Shown: one piece after another, positions 37,160 through 49,000 of the stretch
How positions within the stretch are numbered: position 1 is the stretch's first letter
Layout of the letters: each line of letters opens with the position of its first letter
Program-made: the position numbers and the translations under genes
Source: Prinia subflava
Lineage: Eukaryota > Chordata > Aves > Passeriformes > Cisticolidae
Direction: 5' to 3'
NCBI RefSeq assembly: GCF_021018805.1
Contig: NC_086266.1
Coordinates: 8,494,001-8,558,000, forward strand
Length of the DNA: 64,000 nt
Notes under the pieces: generated by a model
Databases searched by the model: none
What the model saw: only the letters and a program-made list of their open reading frames with translations
What the model was told of the DNA's origin: nothing

Positions 37160-37920
37160 TACAACCAGGTTTGGTCAGTGATGCCATTTGCTACCAAAAT
37201 GTGCTACAGCATCCCCTGTTCTTGGCTCACACAGGTCCTAATCATTATAGCAGCTCCTTTTCCCTCCAAATTAGCTCTCTCCCACCCTGGCAGTCCCCAC
37301 CATGTATTCCAGAGGCTGGGCTTTGCCCTCTTGAAATGCAGATGCTGAATAACTTGTTCATTGAGGAGAATATTCAGCTACAAACTCATCCTCCAGCTCC
37401 CTGGCTTGGCTGTTTGGAGGTGCAATGGGCTTTCTGGGTTCAATTAACTTCCCTCTGTGTCATCTGTGGACTGGGCTGCACTGTCCAGCCCTTCGTCCTT
37501 TCCAGATTGCTGTGGAAAACATTAGCATGCACAGTGGTAAGATCCATGGTGGAAGTGTTAATAAAAAATTGAATATCAAACCCCTCAGTTTTCTGGTCAA
37601 GTAATTTTTTCCGTAGAGGCACCACTCCCCTGGCTCTTACCTGTCTGTAGTCCTGCAGCCCTCTGGCTACCCCAAACATCCACAACTCCTGCTGGGAGCA
37701 GGAACAGTGCCAGGGATGTTTTGGAGACACTGACACATTTTCCATCACAGAATCCATGTTATCCCATCTGTGCTCCATTAGCCTATTTTTAATCACAACT
37801 TAAAGCCATTTTCCAGGAACAAACACAGACTCACTGGCCTGTAACTCCTTCAACCCCTGGTGATATTTTAATTCCAGGTATGTGAGTTGCTGCCAGGAAG
37901 AGCAGAGGCTGCAGCAGCAG
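37160..37920. other. Intergenic AT-richer block, possible very old CR1/L3-like relic
   Basis: The phrase gactcactggcctgtaactcc at ~37830 resembles text found in old CR1/L3-type LINEs, and the minus-strand frame at 37440-37796 is poorly conserved. This is a weak impression. No gene is supported. Confidence 0.25.
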
Positions 37921-37930
37921 GATGAGTGTT

Positions 37931-38165
37931 CATAGAATCATAGAATGGTTTGGGTTGGAAGGAACATTAAAGGCCACCTCATTCCACCCCCTGCCACAGG
38001 CAGGGACACCTGCTACTATCCCAGGCTGCTCCAAGCCCTGTACAGCCTGGCCTTGGACACTTCCAGGGATCCAGGGGCAGCCACAGCTTCTCTGGGTACC
38101 CAGTGCCAGGGCCTCACCTCCCCCACAGGGAAGAATTTTGAGAGCAGATAAGCAATTAACATCTC
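37931..38165 (-). mobile_element. CR1 LINE 3' end
   Basis: Begins catagaatcatagaatgg (the CR1 3'-terminal octamer in reverse). It continues tttgggttggaaggaacatt and then the usual text through ccaggctgctccaagccc and cacagcttctctgggtaccc to ccccacagggaagaatttt. The sense strand is minus. Confidence 0.92.
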
Positions 38166-39207
38166 CCTTTTTGTATAATCACATTATTATACCTGCTGAG
38201 TTACTGTTGTGCACCCAACTGGTTTTTATTCCCTGCAAACCTCAGCCCTGCAACCCAAGAGGCTGAATTCCCCAATGCCTCAGGTGTATGTGCAGACTCC
38301 TGGCACCATGTCCCTCCTGGGGAGGGAATGTCAGGATGAAACACTGCACCTCAGTGAGGAAGTGATGTGGATTTCACAGGTTTCAAGTGTTTTTGATTTT
38401 AGTCCCCCCAGATTTCCTTCCACACCTGGACAGCACAAGCTGTGCTTGCTTTGTGGTGAACCCCCCCCAAGCCCCGTGCTGCAGAACAGCACAAACACGG
38501 GTGTGAGGGGGCCCGTGGCTCGTCTCTTGGGGGCTTCCTCCCATTCCCTCATACTCACATATAAAGTGCCCCAGTGCTGAGGACAAGCTTGTGCAGTTCT
38601 GCCCATGGCTGGTCCCTATGGGATCCCTCTCCAGCCACTGCAGGGAGTAGGGGAAAACAGGGGAGGGAGAGAGTGGCAGTGTGGTCTGGAGAGTCTTGGA
38701 GGGGGCACTCTACTGGGGGTATTGCTCCTACACCACAAGATCCTCCAAGTGGGAAAACACCCCAGTAAGCCCTGTGAAACAAACAGCCTGGGACAGGAGG
38801 AGCCTGAGCAGGAGAGGGGACCTGTGGCTCATCCCAGACAGGCTCTCTGTCCATCAGTGCTGACCCACTCTGCCCCAGCTGGATTCACAGCAGCACAGGG
38901 AACAGTCACCTCCACACTCACGGGCTTGGGGAGGCTTGGAGCAAAGCATCTCTCTGCCAAAACGTGACCTTACATTTTGGGCTGCACACTGAGTCCTTTC
39001 CAATCCAAACCTCTAATGTCTGATGTGGCTGTGAATGGCTGAACTGCAGCTGTGTGTGGTGCAGCAATATATCCAAATTATAGTGGCTGCTTTATATGCA
39101 GTATATACCTCAAAGGCATACTACATCACCAACCCTGGCTTCATATAAATGTTTATAGGACCCAGGGTTGGGCAGGTGGGGGTATCAGTACATAAAAACA
39201 AATAATG

Positions 39208-39213
39208 TTTATT
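39208..39213 (-). terminator. Poly(A) signal for the unidentified minus-strand gene
   Basis: AATAAA on minus (tttatt on plus) lies about 100 bases beyond the TAA at 39315-39317, in an AT-rich 3'-UTR-like stretch. Confidence 0.45.
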
Positions 39214-39314
39214 TTTGGTACCACAATACACATTTCTAGAACAGAAGTTAGTTATTTCATGTGCTTATATCCAGCACAAACACAGACCACAGAAGGGAGC
39301 GTTTGACTCTGTGC

Positions 39315-39983
39315 TTACTCTTGGGTGGCTCTAAAAAGCTCCTCTGTGAAGATGTCCCTGTCATCTCCATCGGGGTGTCCCTGTCAGCTCCCTCCTGGCA
39401 CTGGCACGGTGGCTGGGTGTGACAGGGACAGCTTTGGGGTCTCTCCTGAGGGTGTCACTGTGCAATCGCTCTAGAGCTGCCGAGCAGCCCTGCCTGGGAA
39501 CGGATTTGGCCCAGCAGAGGGAAGGAAAATATTCCTCATGGCCTGACATGCTGCCAGTGTTGCTGATGGCCAAGAGCTCTGGATTTGGGTGCTGGTCCCC
39601 CTTAGCCTGTTCGTTTCCAGTTGCTTTCCCGCTCCTGCTAAAATCCTGGACCTTGCTCTGGTTCTCTCTCCTACCTCTGGCTCAGGCCCCCACTCCTCCT
39701 GGGCAGCTGGTGGGGCTCTGAAGGGCTGTGGTAGCTCCTGAAAGTCCAGAGCTGGTGGGAAGCAGGCACGGAGAAGGGGACCTGCCATGGGAGCAGGTTT
39801 ATTTCTGACCCCCTTTTATCCTTGCTCTGACCCATTCTGAGCCTCACTCACCTTCAAAAGCCACTTGTTCCAGTTTTTCTTCAAGTAAACCTTTGCTTTT
39901 GGGTTAAAAAGCTCTTTTTGGAGGAAGAACTCATCCAGCAAATCCACCTTAAAATTCTTACTGCTCAGGGCCCTTCTTCCCAC
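39315..39983 (-). CDS. Unidentified protein, last two coding exons
   Basis: I do not recognise this gene. The upstream exon (39852 up to 39960, or 39983 with the alternative acceptor ttgag|GTGGGA) encodes KNFKVDLLDEFFLQKELFNP and then KAKVYLKKNWNKWLLK. It ends at a strong donor TTGAAG|gtgagtg in phase 0. The terminal exon (39315-39380) has acceptor gctgacag|GGACAC and encodes GHPDGDDRDIFTEELFRATQ plus E, then TAA. A minus-strand AATAAA follows at 39213-39208. The composition (Lys, Phe, Asp, Leu, Trp, codons not GC-driven) is unlike the compositional frames nearby. No signal peptide or membrane segment is visible in these residues. I could not extend it convincingly: the 5' exons must lie above 40 kb or outside the window. 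It could also be an old pseudogene end. It does not resemble the NHS or PIN4 families. Confidence 0.45.
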
Positions 39984-42100
39984 CTCAAGACACAACCACC
40001 AGACCCCAGAATGCTGGGGGCACATGCAGCCTCTGCCCAGTGACTGCCCATGTAACCCTCAAAGCCTCTCCCACAGTGGGGTTAGAAGGGGCAGAAGATG
40101 CTCCCGTGGAGCCCAGGGCTGTGCAGCAGCTCTAGTGGGTATGGAGCAGCCACGCCTGGAGAGGGGGAAAGCGATGGCAGGAAATGGGCGGAGCTGTGAT
40201 TTCTTTTGTCAGGAAATCAATAAATCTGCGTGTCTGGCACTTCTCTGGCATCTCATTCCACTCAGACATCCGGGTGAAAACAGCCAGAAGAGGCACTTGA
40301 TGGTTTAAGTTGTTATGGTTTAATTCCCTGTCCCCTGTTAGCATCAGCTGGTCTGAGTTTCAAAATTCGCAGTGGTAATTGATACCTGAGCACGGAATAA
40401 CTGCTCCTGGGCTGCACTCCTGTCAGCCCCAGTGACAGCTCTGTCAGTCACCAGGTGATTTATGCAGGCTCGGGGCCTCACAGGGATGGAGTTTGGTGCT
40501 CCTATTGCAAACTGCTTTTATTTTTTCCTCACTGCCTCATGCTCACTCACAAGTTGATGCTCATTGTTATCGTGGTTTATTTGTCTGAGCATGGGACAGG
40601 GTGAGCATTGCATGTGTTACACAGACACAGGGATGTGCACACCCTGGACCTTCGAGTCCACATCCTGTGGCTCCTGTGCATGCCAGGAACAGCTCTGTGC
40701 TGTGCCAGCTGCGGGGCTGGAGCCCCTGGCACCTCCGGGGGCAGTGGGCAGCACCTTGCAGAGGGGGCTGCCGGCTCTGCTTGCCCTGCAGGGCCAGGCA
40801 GAGGGGCTCAGCATCCCGCCCAGCTGTTCCAGATTCGTCGGTACACGCTTGGATGGGAGACTGGTGAGCACCTCAGCATGGGAACTGTGCCCCACCTCCC
40901 ACAGGAACCGGAGCTGTGGTCTGGAGCTTGTCTGGCATCACTGCAGGAGCCTCATCAGCCAGCCGGGGGTGTCTGGCGATGCCTGCGGGGTGCTCGATGC
41001 TGCCAGCAGAACTCCTTTCCCGGTCCCTGTGGGCTGGAATGAGGTGCTGTCTGCTGGGGAGGGTGAGGAGCTGTGAAGCTTTGCCTGGGCAGGTGTGGTG
41101 CTGCCCTGAGGGATAGGGTGCAGGAGCAGCTGCTCCCCACGCGGAGGATTCATGTCCCAAGCACAGCCCTGTGCTGGAGTCATTTCACTGCCCGAGGCCA
41201 GGCATCTGTGGCCGCAGTGTGTCCCAGCTCCATGTGGGACACGTGGAGGCAGATGCTGCCCCAGTAGCCCGGGATGGCTCAGCCAACAGCAGGGAGGCAC
41301 AGGGAAAGCACTCACCAGTGCTAGCACACAGCCAAAAACTAAATAAAAGGCCTTTTGTTTTCCTTCTCATTAGTCTGTGTCTCCCCATGCAGGGGAAGTA
41401 ATTATCCATTTCTTCACGCTGTTGTGTGTTCTTCGCGCTGCCTCGGGTGTGTGCTCAAACACCTTTTCTGCAGAGTCAATTGATGCTTCTCCCTCCTCCA
41501 TTCTCTGAAAGGGCTCAGTGTTCCCTGTGTTCCATGTGTTTTGGCTTTGTCTGCCTTTGTCTTTCTTTTTTCCCCCCCTCCCTGGTGCCCACTTAATTAA
41601 CCAAATAGGAGCAATTTTGCCTCTAGGGCAGGATTATTTCCCACATGGAAGAAGCAGCTCTGGCTCTCCAGGCTGTGCTCCCATACTCACCAGTGCTGAA
41701 CCAGTGTGGGAGCTCAGGGCTCTGGACCCCTGGGTCTCTACCCTTGGGATGCGGCCACCTCTTCAGGAAAAGTAGATTCAAGGTTATCAAAGTGAAGTCT
41801 CTGTGTCTCCCACCAGATGTTATCCGAGGCAGTCTGAATTCCTGTAGCCCAAAGAGCAGGAGGTGATTTTCTGCAGCAGCATCTCATGGTGGCTGAGGAA
41901 GGAATAACTCTGGCTGTGCCAGGTTTTAGTTCAGGTGGCAAATTGTGTGCTCAGCTCCTGGGCAGTGTGTGAACTGCCTCAGCCTACATGTTCCTGGGTG
42001 GGACGGGGTGTCCCTGAGTGAGATGGGATGACCTGAGAGAGAGAGGAATCCTGCACGTTGCTTTGACAGCCCTGACCCATTTTAGCCTTGACCACTTAAA
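39984..42100. other. Gene-poor region, weak exon-like fragments only
   Basis: On minus, short open stretches with good splice context occur near 40549-40582 (...NHDNNEHQL before a gtgagtg donor). Another at 41316-41370 has a signal-peptide-like MRRKTKGLLFSFWLCAST before gtgagtg. Their phases do not join cleanly to the 39.3-40.0 kb exons, so they are not annotated as coding. Confidence 0.3.
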
Positions 42101-42109
42101 ACCCACCTC

Positions 42110-42370
42110 CCACCTCCTGGCAATGATTAATTGGGAAGATGATGTTGAATTAAGACTATTGATGTCCCCTCCTGAAAGTCAAGCTGGTAATAGCTGTCAT
42201 ATGACAGTGTTTATGCTCATACTAAATTAATTACCTGCCTTTTCATGCCTGTTAATGATTTGTTTGTGATGCTCTTTGTTGTTGTGATGGGGGAACAGTG
42301 ACTGATGGACCTCCCTTCTTTATGAGTGTAATTAGAAAGGCAACAATTAGGGCATTTATGCAGAAATAAC
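42110..42370. promoter_or_regulatory. Candidate enhancer, TAAT-rich block A
   Basis: A compact AT-rich stretch with many homeodomain-type words: gattaattgg, gaattaag, aaattaattacc, gttaatga, gtgtaattag and aacaattagg. It is unlike the GC-rich flanks and has no open frame. Conservation cannot be checked here. Confidence 0.4.
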
Positions 42371-45300
42371 AGCCAGGATCCAAACCTTGGGTAGGACTGT
42401 GTGATCCACGCTGTTAGATGTCACACTCACAGTTATGGGCTCCTACTTGGATTTACGAAGTGGGATGTGATCTTTGATAAATCCATGAGGGTTTTCCTCA
42501 TAATGTCTTGGTATCTCCTGTCCAGAGGGACTGTTTTTAAACTGGTATTTCACAGCTGAGATGTGGAGGTGAGCTTTATTGTAGAACAGAGATCACAGCC
42601 TTGTGACCAGGCTGTTCCCACTGGAGCTGGGAACATGCAGTGTTGCTTCCCTGCTTTTCTTGTTTAGGATCTCTGTAAAGCCAGGTGTAGAGCTACTCCA
42701 CCCATCCCTGAGCTGAGCCACATTTCAGGTGGACCAAGAAGCACTGATATTGGTGTGGAATGCTGGGCATATTTCACAGAATCACGGAAAACCCTTCCTC
42801 CCTCCAAGTTCTTGAAGTACAGCTGTTCCCCAGCACTGCCAAGGCCACCACTAACCCATGTCCCCAAGAGCCACATCCATACATCTTGAATTCCACGTGT
42901 TGGGGCTGTCCCTCTTGGTTTGGACCAGTGCCTTCTGGGGCCAGCTCACAGCAGGGTGTGTGGGGTTGCTCTGCTCTTGTGGAGCATCTCCAGAGCTCCC
43001 CATTGTCACACAGAGCTCTGTCTGCCTTGCAGGAAACAAAAGATCAGAATGGGCTTCAGAAGAATGACTTCTTGGCAGATTGACTGGGTCAAAAGAAAAT
43101 GGGTCCTCACAAAACTAAAGTTTCCAATCCTGTTATAAACACTTCTTAATATTCTAAAAATATTTTAAGGCATTTTCTGAACTTACACTGGGGAGTTACT
43201 TTGGGAATGGCTCTGTCATTGAGACCAGCAGGGATCTGTGACTTCTTCTGGGCACAAGCTTGTGTTTGTGAGTTAGAACCTGTTGGAAAGTGTCACCTAT
43301 CTCTAGTACCAGCAGAAGATGTAACACATCTAAGTGTGAAGAGTAAAACCAGGAAGCATCAGCACTTGTCACACGGCCTTCACAGTGCAGGATTGTCACT
43401 CCTGTCACTTCACCCGTTTTTCTGCCATTGGCAACCACAATTGTCCCTTATTTATGTCAAGTGGTGTCCCAGCACTGCAGTCAGGGCCAGGGCAGCAAGG
43501 GAGCTGTGTGCCCTTCACCCTTCCAGGGGCAATGTGCCGTTGGAACAGATGGACAGGGAGCAGGGGCCACACTGTGGTGGTCATGTATATCCCTACATTT
43601 TCAGCCAATATTTATGCAGGGAGGGAACAATATTCTGTGTCTGATGAGTATTAAATATTCTCCAAGCCACGAGGTCTCGGTGTGCATCAACATATGGCAG
43701 AGCTGTGTCAGCGCTGGCCACTGGGAGGGGGATTCATTAGTAAGACATTTTTATGTATGAAAAGAAAAACATTCCGGTCTCTGTGGCTGGCAGCAGGCTG
43801 GTGTTTTACAGTTCTGGGAGGAATAGAAGGATCTGCTCGTTGGCACACTGCCCTGAAATGTTTATCAGAAAACATTTGTCCTTGTTTTCTTAAATAAAAA
43901 TTTACATATTGTGTGTTGGAGTAACAGTCTGCTGGAAACGGGCCCTTTGGAAGGGAATGAGCAATGGAATCTTTGGCTGCAGAGATGCACTTCTCTACCT
44001 TTAATCAGAAATATACACATGGTTTGGGGGAGTTCAGCTGGGAAGAGGAGCGAGGGGATGGAGGAGGTTGGTAGCAGAGCCATTAGGAACACTGGAAAGC
44101 AGAAAAGGAGATGCAGGGGTATGGAAGCACCAGGACCAGCTGGGATGGGAAATTAAGCAGTGTTCCATCTAATGTCAGGCTTGGGCTGGACACAGAGACA
44201 AATGGTTCCCAGACCACATCACACACTTGATCAGAGGGAGCCTTTGCTCCAGTAATGGGAAGGTGGTACCAGGAGACAGCATCACACAGAGATTTCTCTT
44301 CCACAGGGCAAATGGTGCATAATTATGCCCCTAACCAAAAGGCAAAACACCGTGGCCAGTGATGACATCTGGGCACTGAGTTAGCAAATGTGGTCTCCAG
44401 GCAGAACCCCTCCCCAATAAATGCTTGAATTCTGAAGTATGTCAGAGGCGATGCCTTGGGCTGCAGGGGCTGTGAGAACAGCAGCACATGCACCCCCAGG
44501 ATGGAGACCCTGAGATCACCTGCATGAGACCCTCCTGCAGTTCCCAGGCATTCCTAGCTACTTTGGTGACACCACTCCCCAAGTCCTTGCACTGCTGGCT
44601 GCGGGGAGAAAATTGTGTCAAGCTGGAGGCAGGTTCAGCTCACCTCACCCTCTTCATGGGCTTGGAGTGCAGCACAGAAAACTTTCTTTTGATCCCTTCA
44701 TTAATCACTCTGTCTCCTTTAAAGCTCTGATGTCACATTGTGGGTCAGGAAAAAGAGTGATTCATATCAGCACAAGACTGGCACAGTAACACGCAGGGGG
44801 ATGGAGCAGGTCAGCCACAGATACTCCCCACATAAACCTTCCCAGGAGAGGGCCTAAGGGAGATGCATTTTAGCCATGGCCTTAGTGGAAGACTGGCACT
44901 TGAGCCCAGATTTGGAGGACTCCTGGAGAGACCACCAGCTTTTGTCCCCAGCTCGTGGCCACTGGGCATCTTCTAACTGCACCAATGCCACTGCAGACAC
45001 ATCCCTTCCCTCTGCAGCCTGGACTGTATTGGCTCTCAAGGTTCATGTGCAAGGATTTTTCTTCCCTTGTTTCCCCCTTGTTGAGTCAGTGGAAGCAAAT
45101 TAGGTCATGTGGAGCTAAATTGAGCATTAACTGGTGTCCCTTCAGAACTGCATCTGCAGCCTCTCTGGGGAAATGAAAACCATTTCAAAATGTGACTGGG
45201 ATCAGATGCTTCCCTTCCAGTGCTGGAGAACTCTGGACATTTCAGAGGGGGCTCTGTGAGAAAGCTCCTCATGAAAAGCAGGGCTTTGAGGAGGCATGAG

Positions 45301-47033
45301 GATGCAGACTGGCTGGGAAGGGACTGGAGTGTTCCACCCACCCTGGCAGCCCACCCTCCTCAGCTCTGCTCCCACATCTCAAGGTGCTGCTGTGCCCTTC
45401 CCTGGTTCCTGCACACTCTCGATGCTCCTTGTGCAGAGTCAGCAGCTTGGGGTGGTGGGATCAGTCCCTGCAGTGTCTCTCACAACCCAACTCTCTCACT
45501 GCTGCTGCAGGACATGGGAAAGCTGCTGAAAGTCTGGAGTGAGAACTCCAGAGACTCTCCCACCCCTGTGGAACTTTGTGTTGATTTGACCTGTGCTGGA
45601 GTCCCCACTGCACTGCCCACAGCTCAGCTTCCTCCTACAGGAATCCCTGGCAGCAGGAGCAGCACGGGGCTCCCTGAGTCCTGGGGAACTCAACCCTCCT
45701 TCTGAGCACTCCTGTCCCAAGAGAAGGTCTGTGACTGGAACTGCTCTCCATTGCCCTGTGACCAGATGTTTTCCATCACTGCCTTCAATATTTCTTCCAG
45801 ATTAGACAGCTTCAAAGGCAGGCCAATAAGTGAACCACAGCACGTGGAGTAGTGAGGGACATTCGTCCTCACTCTGAAGGCACCTGGACCAAGGCTGGTG
45901 CAGCTCCTGCCTCTCCTGGAGGAACCCAGCTGATCTGGCCAAGCCCAAGAGCACTGGGATCAGTATTTCCTAGGCACAACTCAGGCAGTAATAGTGGAAA
46001 GGTTCAGGAATTCCTTCCTGGCACCTTATGGCTGCCGTGGTACAAGGTGAGAAATCTTGTCTGCAGGAAACGGTGCCTGGAGGCATAATGGGGTAAAACC
46101 TGGGGAAAGCTGAGTGCAGGGAATGGCTCCAGCAGTGAGGCTGGGCTGGGTAGGAGGCAGCCTCTGGTTACACATACCAGAGTCACTCTGTGGGCTCTTT
46201 CCTCCTTCCCACTCTTTTCCCAAGCTGCCCTCTCCAAAAAGGCTTGTCCTCACAGGCTGGTTTCATGGATACATTCCAGGTAAGTTAATGAGACCTGAGA
46301 GGTACTTGTGGCTGCCTCAGCATCAGTGAAATGGTGCTCTCCAGTGTGTGAGGAGGTGGAAAACTCAGCAGAAGCACCATAGCCTGGGATGGGCTGTCCA
46401 TGCACCCATCCTGCTTCCAGTGCCAGCACCAGGAAGGGTGGATGGCAGCAGGATGGACCCAGAAGCTTTGATGTGCAGGGCAAGAGCTGCACTCAGGTCC
46501 TGCTGAGGGTGGCAGACCAGGAGGCTGGATCCTCAGAAGGTGCTGACAGAGGAAAGGAGTGTGTGGCTGGCTGGGTGTCCCTCAGGAAGCATGCACCTGA
46601 TGGAGGCTTTACTCGCTGCCTGAGGTGAGTAGCTAAGTCAGGTTGTGTATCCCAGGAAGGCTCATGTGCTCAGTGGCTGCAGGAGCCTGGCCAGCCCCTT
46701 GGGAACTCTGAGTGACCCCTGGAAAATCCTTACATATATAGAAAACCCTCCTACAATCACCAGCTGTTCACCAGCAAACCTCTGCAAGCTGAAACCGGAG
46801 AGCTTGGGTGCTACACAGAGGAGGAGAAAACCCTGAAAGTGTTGTCTGCTGCCTCAAGAAACAGCTGGTACCCTCTGGAAACAGATTGTCTCTTCCTTGT
46901 GCTCCTGACCTAGCCCTCCCTCCCTGCCCTGATTGCCTGTGTCGAGCACTGTTATCATCCGAGAGCAGCAGCTCCCAGGTGCTTCTCTTGGTCATTTGAT
47001 GGGAGTTGGGAAGGAGTTGCAAGTGGTCTGTTA
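42371..47033. other. Gene-poor region, nothing recognisable
   Basis: No conserved frame, repeat family or RNA gene seen. cacagaatcacgg near 42776 may be a scrap of a CR1 end. Confidence 0.4.
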
Positions 47034-47110
47034 AGGTTTGGAAGGGATCTTAATGACCATTTAGCTCCAACCCCCTGCTTTGGATGAGGGTGCTGAGATG
47101 CCTAAGGGAT
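47034..47110 (-). mobile_element. CR1 3'-end fragment
   Basis: ggtttggaagggatcttaat, then atttagctccaaccccctgc, match the antisense CR1 3' end. The terminal octamers are missing. Confidence 0.6.
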
Positions 47111-48699
47111 TTTCCTGGGATGCCCAGTAGCCTGTTGTAAATACCCTGGGGATATTGCAGAACACAGGTGGCCTTTGGAAAAACACCCACATTCCCTGAA
47201 ATAGTTTCCCAGCTAAAGCTGAGATGTTATTTAATGAGCCTCGAGTTTGAGTAAGGCTGGTTTAAGCAGATGCCTGGGTTTTCTCAGCTATTTCTCTGAA
47301 TGAGCAAGATTCCGTTTTTCTACCAGGAACACAAATGTGTGTTTGCACAGATGAGAGTTACCTGGTTCTCTCCATCTGAGATGGGTTATTTACCATAAAC
47401 GTGTTTGCACTGGAGTTGTGAAATGAAGGCATGCTGATTGAAAACCTTCGAGCAGCTGTTGCCTCGGCATCCCCCAGGAAACTGTCACTGCCAGTTTTTC
47501 TTCCCATGGAATTGACACTGCGGATCAGTCTAGGGAATGAGTGCTGTGTTGTGGAGAGATTTCTGTCATGCTGCCAGGGGAATAGCAAATTCCTGTTTGA
47601 TGCATTAAGCAGCATGTAAAAATTTAATCAAAACTGCATTTATTATACATGATAGTGTGGAAAAAAAAAACCTGGTAAGGGCTTCTACACTTTATTAACG
47701 GCATTAAAACGACTCAAGAGCAGAGGGAAAGTGCTTCATCTTAGCAGAAAACTTGAAATAAGAGTGTTGCTGTTAGTATTGTTGAGGTGACCCAAAAACT
47801 GTTTGGAACAAATAAACTCCCCCTGGATAAAGTGAAGGCCTGAGCCAGCAGTCAGGAATAACCCAAAGGATTGTGATGTACTGGGATCTTCATCCCCTGG
47901 GGTTCCTCCTTCCTGGCTGGTCCCTCCTGTGCGACACTGACTGGAGCTGACACTGGAGTAGAAGAGGCTTTGTCTCTGGAACTGGCCTTTTCCCTGCTGG
48001 ATACAGTAGCATGGACACAGCCAGTGGTTGTGACTCTGTACGTGACTTTGCTTCTCCTTCAGGAAAGGCAGAGGTGTCCCCAAGGTGCATCAGGTGTGGG
48101 CAGGTCTCCTGCCTGGGTTCAGGGCGATCTGAGGTGGATGGTGAAGGGCTGCTGCTGCTGCTCACTATGCCCTTTCCCAGCAGAAGAAAACTCTCCTTCC
48201 CCTTGGTAGGCAGTGGATGGACTTGGCTGCTCCTCTGCTCTGTTTAGCAAAGGTTGGTGAGCTCAGTAACTGGGCAAACAACATAAACTTGGGAAGGTAA
48301 ATAACTGTTATTTCCAAGGGTACAGCTGAATGGAGGCATGACAGCATCCGTCACTGATGGAAGGGAAAACCAGCAAGGAAGAGGCTCTTGGTCTAAGTCA
48401 GAGCAGAATAAAGGGAAGAAGCCAGAGCCTGGTGAGGGATGAGGGGGAATTGAAATCTGGGAGGTGTCCTTGGTGACATTCCTTGCATCTGTGTGTCCCA
48501 TTCTCCTTTTCTTCCCGGAGCTGAGGGCACTGAGCACGATGTCCATAGGAGGGGAGGGCTCATGCCCAGCCCCATCCAGCCATTTCCTCACTGGGGTGAG
48601 GAGCAGAACCTCATGGGAAGCCATTCCTGGGAAAAGCCTCCTGGGCTTGTCACCATCCTGCTGGGACAGCAGGAGCATGTCTCCAGCTTTGTAGCCCTG

Positions 48700-49000
48700 A
48701 TTTCAGGTCTGAGATATTTTAGTTTGTGAAATTTCTTTCCCGTGCAATTTGTTGTAAACAAGAAGACATGTTTTGTTAACTATATTTATATTAGTCATTC
48801 TTTTTAGAGGAGGGACTTCTTGATGGCCCTCTGGCTTGATCAATGTAGTTGAAGAAGTGTTAACTTTGCCATGCAATCATATTGGTCTCTGTAAATAGTA
48901 CATAAAGAAATCGTGTTTTGAATAAATCTCTCTCTAGCCTTCTGATGATTCACGGAGTCAGTGTGGTTCATTGAGTCTCCTACAGTGACACAGCTTCCTG
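48700..49000 (+). mobile_element. Possible LTR remnant (weak)
   Basis: catattggtctc (CCAAT-type on the other strand), then a TATA-like gtaaatagtacataaag, then gaataaatctctctc (AATAAA) and a C/T-rich tail follow each other within ~100 bases at ~48880-48940, as in an LTR. The ends and target duplication were not found. The same signals could be a chance promoter plus poly(A) signal. Confidence 0.25.

Noticed and set aside
37440..37796. 118-residue minus-strand frame
   Set aside because: Lies in a possible old repeat relic. No domain, and a splice structure could not be built.
39050..39150. Possible microRNA-like hairpin
   Set aside because: The arms pair poorly when compared base by base. The AT-rich block is better explained as 3' UTR of the 39.3-kb gene.
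40132..40344. Minus-strand frame with MSEWNEMPEKCQTRRF
   Set aside because: Protein-like, but no usable GT donor within the frame and no phase-compatible neighbour.
40829..40865. 5S-rRNA-like text gcttggatgggagactgg
   Set aside because: Only about 17 bases resemble the 5S internal control region box C. The rest of a 5S gene is absent.
41316..41370. Signal-peptide-like exon (MRRKTKGLLFSFWLCAST) on minus with a gtgagtg donor
   Set aside because: Its phase-1 end does not join the other exon-like segments, the start context is weak, and nothing else supports a secreted protein.
41693..41860. Exon-like minus-strand segment with a good acceptor (gggctacag) and donor (actg|gtgagtat)
   Set aside because: Open frame but the residues look random and do not connect to the 39.3-40.0 kb exons.
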